A stretch of 64,000 bases of DNA, from assembly GCF_001661345.1 (NCBI RefSeq), contig NW_017962917.1, positions 62,001 through 126,000 on the forward strand. The letters run 5' to 3'. The notes below the pieces were generated by a model. It worked only from the letters and a program-made list of their open reading frames with translations, searched no databases and had not been told where the DNA came from. The stretch's first letter is position 1, and every line of letters begins with the position of its first letter. The DNA is from Ascoidea rubescens DSM 1968 (taxonomy: Eukaryota > Ascomycota > Saccharomycetes > Ascoideales > Ascoideaceae). A program made the translations under genes and the position numbers. Positions 40,920 to 50,608 of this stretch are shown piece after piece.

Positions 40920-42723
40920 ATGGCAAACCATCGTTCTTTCACTAATAATATCAACAACATTCTCAACAGCCCCTACAACCACTCTGCTTATCCTCCAACT
41001 ACTTCCACTTCAACTGACAACAGCGACGACAACAACAATAACAATGATCCCCATATTAACAATATTAATGGCGAAAACAACACAAATGCTGATACATCCT
41101 CTATTGACTATGGCAATTTGCCCAACTATTCTGACACAAATACTCCTTTATTGAATTCTCAGTTAAATACCTACTATACTTCCAATTTAGATAATTTAAA
41201 TTGCTTAAATACACCTAATGATTCAAATAACTCAATCACTTTGAATGGGTTTAATAATCCAAATGATTCAGATACATCAAATGACGGAGAAGTAAATCAT
41301 TTCGTCGAAACATCTCATCAAAATAATATTCGAAATAATAAAAGATCAAGGAGCCAACTAGAAAGTCAAAATGTAATTCAAAATGAATTTAATGGCAATA
41401 GAAATAATAATACTCGAATAACTAGAAGTAAAAGACAGAAAGTGGAAATAGTAAGCTTGCTTTCTGATAATGAAGGCGAAAATAACAGTGATAGTGATAG
41501 CTTCAATGTCAATGGAAATTCTATTTCAATTAATAATTGTGCCACCACTATTAGTCGAACTATTCGTCGGACTAATAATGATATTCACAATATTTTAAAT
41601 ATAAATAATACAGACTCAAATGCAACCATAAACATAAATACAACAACTTATACCAATAATAACAGTGGCAATAATCGCAATAATAATAATAATAACAACA
41701 ACGATAATAATAATAATAATAATGATAATAATAATAATGATAATAATAGTAATAATAGTAATAATAATAATAATAGTAATAATAATAGTAATAATAATAA
41801 TAATAATAGTAATAATAATAGTAATAATAATAATAATAATAGTAATAATAATAATAATACCAATTCCAATTCTGTTACAAACCGTATTATTGAATCTATT
41901 GCTGATCTTTCTAGTATCAATAACCTGTTGATTGAAAACAATCAGCTTCATAGTCATTTTAATAATCGTTTTAGAAATCCAACCAGATTTAGCAATAGAA
42001 ATTCAAGTTATCTTTTAGTTGCTGATGGAAATGATATCAGCAATCATATAAATAGCCATATAAACAATAGAAATAATGAAATTGTCTCGTATACCCCTAT
42101 CGGTAATGAAGAAGATGCTAACTATAATGGAAATCTAGATAATGAAATCGATGCTTCCAATGGAAATGAAAATTTTAATGAAAACCAAGTTTCCAATAAT
42201 CTTCATGATATTAATAACAGCATTGATAGTAATTATATTAATACTGAGACCATAAATCTTAATATTGAAAATGATACCGATGATAATACCGATGATGATA
42301 CAGACGACGATAAAAACGATGATTCAACTATTCAATTTAATGATAACGTTGAGCTTGCCTTGCCGAATCACCGTACAAATAATAATAATAATAATACTAT
42401 CCCTTCATTTAATATTACATCAAGAACTCGTTCCAGACTTCGTTCAATAAATGAATCTTTTTTTGATATAAGTAATGATAATACTACTATTACTACTACT
42501 ACTGCTACTAATGATGATAATAATAATGGTGATGATATTTCAGAAGTTGTTCCAAATAATATTATTGATCTTGAAACATCTCAAAATGATTTAGAAATCA
42601 TTGGTAGTAATGATTTAGAAATTATTGATACTACTAATATCTTGAATGATAATGATGATGCTGTTCAGGAAATTATTAATCCTAAAAGACTCAATAAGAA
42701 TAAAAAAAATCATAGTAATAATA

Positions 42724-42801
<78 letters not shown>

Positions 42802-43124
42802 GTAATAGTAATAATGTTAATAAATTTGATGTCGATTCTGATTCCGATTTAGAAAACCACGAAATGAGTGAAGAGCTATTGAAAGAAAACAAAAATGAAA
42901 AAAACTTGTCATTAAATTCATTGGAATGTCCGATTTGTTTTGATAATCCTGAATCAACGTTAACGTTGGATTGTGGACATTTTTTCTGTTTTGAATGTTT
43001 ATTTAAATCGTTTAATATGTCAATGGAAAGAAAGAAAATCAAAGCAAATTGTCCATTGTGCCGAAAATTGTTTGGGTTTAAACAAGTTCGATTATTGGTA
43101 TTTAAAATAGCACCGAATCAATAG
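40920..43124 (+). CDS. SLX8: SUMO-targeted ubiquitin ligase Slx8-like RING protein
   Basis: The C-terminal ~65 residues form a C3HC4 RING: CPICFDNPESTLTLDCGHFFCFECLF... ending CPLCRKLF (shown in part: CPICFDNPEST, DCGHFFCFECL, NCPLCRKLF). It is followed by a conserved short tail KQVRLLVFKI, the arrangement of Slx8. The long N-terminal part is Asn/Asp/Ser-rich with pure (AAT)n tracts. It holds candidate SUMO-interaction motifs: VEIVSLLSDNEGE near 175, and NIIDLETS, DLEIIG and DLEIID near 555-580. Acidic residues follow several of them. Together these fit a STUbL that ubiquitinates sumoylated nuclear proteins. It is 734 residues from the first ATG (40920), versus 274 for S. cerevisiae Slx8; the excess is low complexity. 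Another RING E3 remains possible. Confidence 0.75.
41680..41860 (+). repeat. SLX8: (AAT)n / (AAT-AGT) coding tract in SLX8
   Basis: A trinucleotide tract encodes poly-Asn with regularly spaced Ser and Asp. Confidence 0.85.
42713..42803 (+). repeat. SLX8: Pure (AAT)n coding tract in SLX8
   Basis: About 30 trinucleotides, nearly all AAT, encode a poly-Asn run just upstream of the RING region. It is likely length-variable. Confidence 0.9.
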
Positions 43125-43408
43125 AGGAAAGAAGAGAAAAAGATTACACAAAAAGGAAATGTTTTTGGGGAATTTCCTTTGATATTGCTTTTAATGTGTT
43201 TTTGGTATATATACTTAATACTCAATTACAGTAATTGTTTGTTTATTTGTTCATTTGTTCATTTTCATATATCTATTTATTCATATTTATTCAAAAATTG
43301 CAAACATATACTATAAAATATTTTTAATTATTATGCATATTTAATTATTAATATTAATATTATTTCAAATTTTTTGTTTTAATTTGATAAGATAGATATA
43401 AAAATAAA

Positions 43409-44377
43409 ATGATAAAAAAATACAAAGGGTTTAATGGTATAGGGATATCTATTATTAATTATAAAGATGGAAAAGAAGAGAAAAAGAGAATTAAGAATAT
43501 AATTGAAGACGATAAGAAAGGAGAAAGGAAGGAAGATGTTTTAGATATTGATAAAGATAGTGATAAAAGTATGGATGAGATAAATGAGATTGATGAATGT
43601 AATAATCCAAGTAGTAATGGGAATGAGTGTTTTGGTGGTAAGAAATTTTTTAAAGTAATTGGATTAATTTATGGTAATAACAATAATAATAATAATAAAG
43701 AAGAAAAAGAATTTACTCTGTCAGAGAAGAAAAAGTATAATGAAAATGGTAAATTGATTGAACCCTCCCAAAAAATAGAAGATAAAGACAGAGATAGCGA
43801 TAAAGATAACGATAGAAAATATTATGAAGAATATGAAATTGATGATCAACGAGAGAGGTATCGATATGAAAAAGAGATGTTTGAGTACAATAAAATGATG
43901 AAACAAGTTGAAGAAGGGTTGTATGAGAGAAAAGAGTTTTCGAGAAATGGACATGATCACCAGTATGATTACAGTTATAATTCTTGCTATAATTACGACT
44001 ACAAGAAGCAATGGACAATGGACAATGTTTCAAATGATAAAAACAAGAAAACTGGTAAAAATGGTGAAAGGAGGAAAAAAGCGAGAGAGACGGCTGAGCA
44101 AAGACGCAATCAGATAGAAGAACCAGCTCGAGAGGAAAAAGCAGCAGGGGAAGCAGAAGCTAAGGGAAGAGTGTTGGAGAAAGTGTGCAGCACATTTCCC
44201 AGAGAAAAGGTGTTCGCGATGGGCAAGTTCAAGGGCGTGGTAGACGACCGCAGCAGACGCTGTATGGCGGGTGCAGCACTCTGTGGCCACAAAAACTGCT
44301 ACTGCTCTCACCTGGCTGTGGTTCCCTCACCCTTGCGCCATGTCTCAGGCAGCACAGGCAGCACAGGAAGCACGTGA
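43409..44377 (+). CDS. Hypothetical charged protein (322 aa), orphan
   Basis: I recognise no family. The ATG at 43409 opens 322 codons, long for chance in AT-rich DNA. Residues 1-230 are Lys/Glu/Asp/Asn/Tyr-rich, with a poly-Asn run near 90-97, DKDRDSDKDNDRKYYEEYEI and a helix-forming stretch RYEKEMFEYNKMMKQVEEG. From about residue 230 the base composition becomes markedly G+C-richer and the sequence turns Ala/Gly/Cys-rich, ending GSTGSTGST. The last ~90 residues may therefore be a frame running on into promoter DNA rather than conserved protein. It is tandem with SLX8 (284 bp downstream). It could be an orphan gene or a spurious frame. Confidence 0.4.
   Translation: MIKKYKGFNGIGISIINYKDGKEEKKRIKNIIEDDKKGERKEDVLDIDKDSDKSMDEINEIDECNNPSSNGNECFGGKKFFKVIGLIYGNNNNNNNKEEKEFTLSEKKKYNENGKLIEPSQKIEDKDRDSDKDNDRKYYEEYEIDDQRERYRYEKEMFEYNKMMKQVEEGLYERKEFSRNGHDHQYDYSYNSCYNYDYKKQWTMDNVSNDKNKKTGKNGERRKKARETAEQRRNQIEEPAREEKAAGEAEAKGRVLEKVCSTFPREKVFAMGKFKGVVDDRSRRCMAGAALCGHKNCYCSHLAVVPSPLRHVSGSTGSTGST
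44345..44373 (+). repeat. 9-bp repeat AGGCAGCAC, three units, ending in CACGTG
   Basis: AGGCAGCAC, AGGCAGCAC, AGGAAGCAC in tandem; the last unit runs into CACGTG at 44371-44376. A second CACGTG follows at 44386-44391. Confidence 0.8.
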
Positions 44378-44391
44378 ATATACAGCACGTG
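44371..44391. promoter_or_regulatory. Two CACGTG E-boxes 15 bp apart
   Basis: CACGTG cores at 44371-44376 and 44386-44391, spaced 15 bp start to start. They lie about 1.1 kb upstream of the WSC-type gene and directly after the orphan ORF. Confidence 0.4.
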
Positions 44392-44624
44392 ATAACTAAA
44401 CTACCACCACTGCGGATCCGATGATCTGAGACGTCGGAGCTACATCCAAAAGTAGCTGCAGAGTAATGACCGTAATAGGAAATACCCGTGATAGGAGCAC
44501 CAGTAATATATACATTTATACTAAAAAATCAAATATCTAATTCAAGATATACAGCAGCGTAACACTCGATTCCTCAAATTCTGTAGAAAATAACAAGAAA
44601 GACAAGACCTGAGAAAAGAAAAGG

Positions 44625-44714
44625 ATGCCTGTAGCTAAGAGTAACAAGACTGTGAAATTGGAATTCAGTACCTCAGGAATTCCGGCCAGCCAGCAGTTTG
44701 AACATGTCTTGTGA
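44625..44714 (+). CDS. Very short ORF (29 codons), doubtful
   Basis: ATG at 44625 begins MPVAKSNKTVKLEFSTSG and stops at TGA 44712-44714. The sequence is not low complexity, but I recognise no family. It could be a short peptide gene, an exon, or chance. There is no GTATGT donor at its end. Confidence 0.15.
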   Translation: MPVAKSNKTVKLEFSTSGIPASQQFEHVL

Positions 44715-45287
44715 GGTGGACCACTGGCATGGTTTCAACCTCACCCTGCATGAGTCTGAGTCTTCGTCTGCCTGTTCCTGCACAATCCCGCGGGTGGCGG
44801 CCCGTTGCATTTGGTCCTGTGCGGTGGCTATTTTTAGGTGGTATGTTTTTCTTGTGCTGCTTCTGCTGCTTCTGCTGCTTTTGGTGGATGTGCTTCAGCT
44901 TCCTCAGCGTCTTCAGCTTCCTTCTTTAGCTTCCAGTGCTTCCAGTCTCCGGTTGTAGCAGCCTTCTTCCAGTGTCCTCCAGTCTCTCGCTTCAACTGCC
45001 TGTTCTGTTCATTTCAATTATCTGCTTGAGTGTCGATTCTATTTCATTATCCTACTGTTTTATCCATCTTCTTCACTTCATTTATTGTTTTTGTCTGCAC
45101 TATCTTTCACTATTTGTTGTTGTGTTTATTCTTTTTATCTTTTTTCTTCTTTTTGTCTTTTTGTCTTTTGTTCCACCTCATAATCGATATATCCATCACC
45201 CACTTCGAAATCTTGTCTTGATTCAACTTATTTGTTTTTATTGTCTCACACCAATTTATATCAAGCTAAATCAAACTATATTAAAGC

Positions 45288-45333
45288 GATATCAAGAGAT
45301 ATCAAGAGATATCAAAAGATATCAAAAGATATC
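45288..45333. repeat. Five GATATC palindromes at exact 10-bp spacing
   Basis: GATATC occurs at 45288, 45298, 45308, 45318 and 45328 within tandem 10-bp units GATATCAAGA / GATATCAAAA. The array ends 137 bp before the WSC-type ATG. Confidence 0.9.
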
Positions 45334-45469
45334 CTGCTAATTCATATCAAACACATCTTATTACATCACATCATATCATCATATCAAGGCTTATTGCTTT
45401 TACTGTCCTGATATTTTCATATTCATTCCTTTTTTTTTTGGCAAACTCCTCTCCTTTCTCAGTCTATAA

Positions 45470-47503
45470 ATGCCCATATCCTCCACATCCATTTCCCTCT
45501 ATTTTTTATTCTTTACTAATTTCTTCCATTTATCAATTGCATCTTACGCTTACCTTGGCTGCTACTCAACTTCTTCTGTATCTTTTACTTTCAAAAACCA
45601 GTACACCTTTCAAAGTTCTGGTTATTGCGAATCCTCCTGCGATGACTCAAATTTCTTTGGTTTAATTGATGGTAATAGGTGCTACTGCTCAGACAACGAC
45701 CCATCTTCCTCAAAGGTTTCTGATTCCTTCTGTACTACTTCCTGCGATGGTTATCCTGATGACACCTGTGGTGGCTCATCAAATTATTTCTCGGTCTATC
45801 TAAACGATAATTACGATTACTCTGATGATAACAACGATGAAGACACTACAACCTCAACCTCAACCTCAACCTCTTCTTCCACTTCAACAACCTCCATCAT
45901 AAGACCTGCTGCAATCCCAACAACCTCCTCTTCGGTCTCTACAACCTCAACTTCAACCAGAACAACCAGAACAACTGCCACTCAAGATTCCCCTACAACC
46001 GATTTATCAAATACATCCTCTGATCTCAACCAAGATACCGCCTCTGATTCTGATTCTGATTCTGATACTGACGACGACCTCTCCGAATCAATCTTGACAA
46101 CCACTTCCTTGAACATCAACATTCAAAATGGTGTCACTATAACTTCTGCTGTCATCATTGTAACAACAAGACCCATCGAAAACGTCGTCATCACCCTAAC
46201 CTACTCAGACACTGCTCTAGCCACTGAAACCAGAACTGTCCCAACCTCTTCAAATCCAACAACCTCAAACCTATCCACTGGCGCACTTGCTGGCGTAATC
46301 ACTGGTGTAATCTCAGGTATCCTCATTATCCTCGCCATCCTCTTCCTCATCTGGAGACAACGAAAGAAAGCAAAAGACTTGGAGAAAAACTCAAATGCTG
46401 CCATTGCTGCTGCTGTCGTTGCAAATGCCAACACAAACAACAAAAACACTTTCCCAAACTCCTTCACTCCTCCCAATGGCATTGATAAATTCGGTGGAAT
46501 AGGCGATAATGACTTTGACGACAATATAAACGCCCCAGTAATCGGCTCAACTGGCTTGAACAACGACAATCTAAAATCCTCAAATACAAACACTCCTCAT
46601 CTTATAAATACAAACCAAAGTGCCAACACTAGCATTGCTGCTGGTGTTGGTGCTGGTGCCTCCTTCACTAGAAACAACACAACTGGTACTAATAAAACTG
46701 CTATAGGCTTGGGTCTCTCTCCACTAAATAGAGATCTAAATTACGAACATCCAAGAAATAACTTGTCTTCTGGAACAAATGCAACCAATGTTACAAATAA
46801 CGATTCCTTCGACTTTGAAAACCCAAACTTCATACTAAACAATATAAATGATTTAGATGAAAAGTCTAACATCAACAACTTTGCTGACGAACCAACTTCT
46901 CCAATCATTCAAACTTACAACCCAAACATCATGTCCTTCAATCCTGATTTTAATAACTACAGCAATAACAATAACTATAATGGTCTGACTAATAATCAAA
47001 ATAATTTAAACAATATCATTCCTCCAGCGCCTCACCCTCCAATATTAGGCCCGGCTCCTCCTTTACATTCTATAAATGATACCTATCACAATAATATAGA
47101 GCCTAATAACCACAATACAAGCAATACAAGCAATACAAACAATAATAACATTCACAATACCTCTCATGATTACTATGATGGTTCAGATATCGATTCTTTA
47201 GTAGCTCCTGGCGGCCTAAGAATCATGAACCCAGATAATGCCAGTATCTCAAGCTCAAGTAAATCAATAAAGATATCAAAATCTTACTCGAATACAAATA
47301 TAAGTCATAAAACTATGGATCACTCGACTATTCCCATAATGAACAATAATGTCAGTAATAATATAAATAACATTATCGCTAACAACAATAATAATAATAA
47401 TTTTCACATTTCAAATCATAATAGAAATAATTCTTCTATAGGAAATACAACCTACGGTTATGATAGTGATAATGAATTGTATAGAGATAGAACTAGAAAT
47501 TAA
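45470..47503 (+). CDS. WSC-domain cell-wall integrity sensor (677 aa)
   Basis: Type I membrane stress sensor upstream of Rho1/PKC signalling. The signal peptide is about 1-25 (hydrophobic SLYFLFFTNFFHLSIASYA). The WSC domain at ~26-112 begins YAYLGCYST, with Cys spacing typical of the family (GYCESSCDD, NRCYCSDND, FCTTSCDGYPDDTCGG). A Ser/Thr-rich extracellular rod of ~120-265 is probably O-mannosylated. One transmembrane helix lies at ~270-293 (AGVITGVISGILIILAILFL), with a basic stop-transfer RQRKKAK. The ~380-residue cytosolic tail is Asn-rich. GGLRIMNPDN near 583-592 resembles the conserved xVVNPDx motif of Wsc tails. Which Wsc paralogue this is cannot be decided. Confidence 0.88.
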   Translation: MPISSTSISLYFLFFTNFFHLSIASYAYLGCYSTSSVSFTFKNQYTFQSSGYCESSCDDSNFFGLIDGNRCYCSDNDPSSSKVSDSFCTTSCDGYPDDTCGGSSNYFSVYLNDNYDYSDDNNDEDTTTSTSTSTSSSTSTTSIIRPAAIPTTSSSVSTTSTSTRTTRTTATQDSPTTDLSNTSSDLNQDTASDSDSDSDTDDDLSESILTTTSLNINIQNGVTITSAVIIVTTRPIENVVITLTYSDTALATETRTVPTSSNPTTSNLSTGALAGVITGVISGILIILAILFLIWRQRKKAKDLEKNSNAAIAAAVVANANTNNKNTFPNSFTPPNGIDKFGGIGDNDFDDNINAPVIGSTGLNNDNLKSSNTNTPHLINTNQSANTSIAAGVGAGASFTRNNTTGTNKTAIGLGLSPLNRDLNYEHPRNNLSSGTNATNVTNNDSFDFENPNFILNNINDLDEKSNINNFADEPTSPIIQTYNPNIMSFNPDFNNYSNNNNYNGLTNNQNNLNNIIPPAPHPPILGPAPPLHSINDTYHNNIEPNNHNTSNTSNTNNNNIHNTSHDYYDGSDIDSLVAPGGLRIMNPDNASISSSSKSIKISKSYSNTNISHKTMDHSTIPIMNNNVSNNINNIIANNNNNNNFHISNHNRNNSSIGNTTYGYDSDNELYRDRTRN

Positions 47504-48343
47504 TGGATTTAATGAAAAGTAAAATAAAATAAAATAAGAAAAAAAAATAAAGTTTTTCCTCTTTCCCTAAGCTTATGGTTTTATCTTCCTAAGTTTCAAT
47601 TAGCAATTTAGTAATCTAATTTACTCAATCCAATCTTTTAGTTAATAATTTTTAAAATATTCCTTGATTATTATTTCACAATACTCAGCATATTCAATTA
47701 TCTCATATATCTTTTTGTTAATTTTTGTTAACTTTTATAAATTTTTTAATTAAAGTGTTTTGTAAAAGAAGCAATAAAAAAATAAAAAATAAAAAATTAA
47801 ATTATTAAATTCTTCAGTTATAAGTAGTTTTGTTTTGTTATATTTTGTTATTCAGTTTATTTATTTCTTTTTTTTTGTTGCTTTGTTTTTTTAAAATCTT
47901 TGTTTGTTTTAAAGTTTTCATGATTTTTTTTGAACTCTTTTGTTAAAATATTCCCTTTTTTACTGTTGGTGCAAACAAACTTTTTTAATTTTCTTTCTAA
48001 TTTTCTTTTCCTTTTTCCCCTTTTTTTTTATTTTGTGTGTATTTTCTGGTTTTTACAATTTTTATTATTACTATTATTATTAAAATTAATATTATTACCT
48101 TATATTTAAAGGTCAATTGATCTTTATTATAATATCATTTTAAAATTCATTTTTTTTGTTTTTGTATTTTTTGTGTTTTTGTTTCAGAAATGAATTATTG
48201 TGATTCGCATTGTTTTAGTTCTATTATAGTATATTTCATTGAAACATTTTATATATAAAAAAAAAATAGCACAGTAAAAATAAGGAAGAACTCTTATATT
48301 AAATTTTAAATTTAATGCATTGTATATATAAACACTACATAGT
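47504..48343. other. Convergent AT-rich 3' region
   Basis: 840 bp between the WSC-type gene and the AVT-type gene, strongly T-rich with many TTTTT runs. No gene was found. Confidence 0.6.
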
Positions 48344-50065
48344 TTATTTTTTTAAGAATATCAAAGATGTTAGACAAACTATCATCACAATTATACCCCA
48401 AATGGATAAAAATAATGCAGCATATTTAATTATTTGATCTTTTTTAGATTGCTTATCATTAATTATAATATTTTGATTGATATCGTTGTCTGTTGTATTC
48501 AAAAATTGTTTATTTCCAATTAATTTAAAGCCGAAAATTCCAGGCAATATAAAGGAAATTGTTGTTGAGCCAGTTGAACCAACAAATGCTAGGACTTTTT
48601 CTAATGATGTAACAGATATGGAAATTATAAATGAAACAATTAAAATTGAGGTGGTTATAATAACAAATTTTCTTGTTGGCAAACTAATAGTAACATTATT
48701 TTGTGGAGGGTTTAAACTGTGGATTGAGGGAGCAGCAATATTACTAGCAGTATCGTTATCATTTCCATTTCCACTTGGATTTATGCTATTATAATTTGCT
48801 GTAAAATTATTATAAATCAGATGAGAATGAGAACCAGCACGAATAAATATACCAGATGAATTATCGGTGAATTGAGATGAAGCATCGTCAGATACAGCAG
48901 ATTCATTCATTGGATTATAAAAAGGTTGGTGTCTTTGAGACAACAATGTCTCCCTATAAGTGGCCAAGCTTCCAGGAATATTATTAGCGGTGCCAGTGTT
49001 ATTGTTGGTGTTATTCCCATTAAATGAAAACGTTGAGTATGTTCTGAATTTTTGATTAAATTTGCTGAAAACTGAAGAAGCAAAAGAAGTTGATCTTGTT
49101 AAGGAATTATATTCAATTTTTCTTGTTTGAATATAATGTAAGATATGATTAGTTGACATTCTGCATGGATGACATTGTAATGGATAAGATAACATGACTA
49201 GAATAACAATTGCAAATCTTCCAAACGTTGTTGAAATTGATTTGGGATACATCACTATGATATTACCAGAAACTAAATCGCCAAATGTTAAGTAACCAGT
49301 TAAACCCACAGAAATGTATAACAGCATTGCAATACCAATTGAGATTGCTATTATTCTTGTAATTATGGACATTTTCTTTGAGGGTAATTCGTTTATGATT
49401 GAAAACATGTTTTGATGACATGTATAGGCAAACACAACAATTGGAAAACTTGATAAAGTCGAAGTGAAACCCTTTGGTTTAATGATTGATATGTCGCCTT
49501 TCAAGCTACCATCCAAATCATTTCTAAAAAAATGAAGTAAAACTAGTATAGCCAAGTATGCTATAGACAATAAAGCAACCATTGAAGAATACTTGAGAGA
49601 ATCCAAACTTCTTAAAAACGACAAAGGAATAATGATAGCTATCATGAAAACCGATATCCAAAATTTTCTGTCCACCAAAAAGGGATATGTGTCCAAGAAT
49701 TGTTCGGTTAGCAAATCCTGAGAAATTTTGGGCATTAAATCACCAATTATAATAAGATAACTCGTTCCAACACCTAAACATTTGACAGCTATAGCGAGAT
49801 CAAAAAAAATGGACAATGAAGGATATGTGAATTGAGACAACGTGAAAAAAGAGGAAGTGTTATGGCCATTATCAAAACAAATCAAGGAACATTTGCCTTG
49901 TAAATAGAGCCCAAAGGAAGCAGTGAATGCAGAAAACAATATTATCAACACACCCAATAATATACCATTTTGCTTTATAGCAAATGGCATGGCCAATAGA
50001 CCACTACCAACAATAGTGTTTAGAAGATTTATCACACTTGAAAAGGTTGAAGCCGAGTGTTTCAT
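48344..50065 (-). CDS. Vacuolar amino-acid transporter, AVT5/6/7-like (573 aa)
   Basis: AAAP-family transporter, probably exporting amino acids from the vacuole. The N-terminus STFSSVINLLNTIVGSGLLAMPFA is the family's first helix motif; KCLGVGTSYLIIIGDLMPK and FAYTCHQNMFSIINEL are further conserved markers, the latter including the cytosolic-gate segment. About 11 hydrophobic helices are visible. A hydrophilic Asn/Ser-rich loop of ~120 residues (about 335-455) separates helices 8 and 9, longer than usual. The final helix is followed by a very short Lys-Lys end. It is similar to Avt5, Avt6 and Avt7; I cannot choose among them. Divergent from NOT3/5. Confidence 0.85.
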   Translation of the reverse strand: MKHSASTFSSVINLLNTIVGSGLLAMPFAIKQNGILLGVLIILFSAFTASFGLYLQGKCSLICFDNGHNTSSFFTLSQFTYPSLSIFFDLAIAVKCLGVGTSYLIIIGDLMPKISQDLLTEQFLDTYPFLVDRKFWISVFMIAIIIPLSFLRSLDSLKYSSMVALLSIAYLAILVLLHFFRNDLDGSLKGDISIIKPKGFTSTLSSFPIVVFAYTCHQNMFSIINELPSKKMSIITRIIAISIGIAMLLYISVGLTGYLTFGDLVSGNIIVMYPKSISTTFGRFAIVILVMLSYPLQCHPCRMSTNHILHYIQTRKIEYNSLTRSTSFASSVFSKFNQKFRTYSTFSFNGNNTNNNTGTANNIPGSLATYRETLLSQRHQPFYNPMNESAVSDDASSQFTDNSSGIFIRAGSHSHLIYNNFTANYNSINPSGNGNDNDTASNIAAPSIHSLNPPQNNVTISLPTRKFVIITTSILIVSFIISISVTSLEKVLAFVGSTGSTTISFILPGIFGFKLIGNKQFLNTTDNDINQNIIINDKQSKKDQIIKYAALFLSIWGIIVMIVCLTSLIFLKK

Positions 50066-50608
50066 GAAAGCAAAGTAGTGAATTTCCAGACCAAGAAGAC
50101 AAGTATAATCAATAAAAACAACAAGATATAATAAAGTATAGCAGAAGCTCAGTGTAATTTAAATTGGAGCTAAATAGAACCAGATATAAGTCGATTCAAG
50201 TCATCTAAAAATAATGCAAAAGCTGGAGAAATTCCGAAAAAAGGTGTCACTGCACTCGAAACACAATTACGACACACGTAGCCGTAAGCATCTTTGGTCG
50301 AAACGCTAAACCGTATCACGGCAAAACAGTGAACCGCAGCACGACGAATCGTGCCGAAACACAAACGCAACTAATCGAAGCGCTTCGAAATAATCCGAAA
50401 CAAAACAGAAAAAATTCAAATAAAAGCAAATAAAAAGCGCCTTCCGCAGAAATCGAACTCGTGTTAGTGTTTAATACTGCATGGCCTCCGGGTAATTGTC
50501 GCCCTATTTTTGGTTCTGAAAGGTAAATCACACTTTTGAGCATCAACCAAGAAATTTGTTATCGTTGTATCCATTTGGATTGTTTACTATATTATATTAC
50601 TACTAAAA
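50066..50608. other. Divergent promoter AVT-type/NOT3-5
   Basis: 543 bp. It has a Reb1-like CGGGTAA at 50493-50499 and many CGAAAC/AAACG words around 50255-50400 (TCGAAAC, CGAAACAC and similar). No tRNA folds from the GTTCGATTT-like sequence near 50450. No gene was found. Confidence 0.5.
50493..50499. promoter_or_regulatory. Reb1-like site (CGGGTAA)
   Basis: CGGGTAA, the complement of TTACCCG, is located 110 bp before the NOT3/5 ATG. Confidence 0.5.

Larger units (their letters stand above)
44378..45469. other. Long upstream region of the WSC-type gene
   Basis: 1,092 bp. It contains a 29-codon ORF (44625-44714), CTGCTTCTGCTGCTT repeats at about 44856-44885, a T/C-rich stretch at 44990-45180, and a GATATC array at 45288-45333. 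The size suggests a long regulatory leader, as known for some cell-wall sensor genes, but no transcript start can be placed. Confidence 0.5.

Noticed and set aside
41616-41957. Frames of poly-Ile or poly-Leu opposite or shifted within SLX8
   Set aside because: Shadow translations of the AAT tract; the Asn frame is continuous with the RING domain.
50440-50510. Possible tRNA on the minus strand (GAGTTCGATTT)
   Set aside because: T-stem does not pair and no acceptor, anticodon or D-arm can be built; the CGGGTAA word there is better read as a Reb1-like site.
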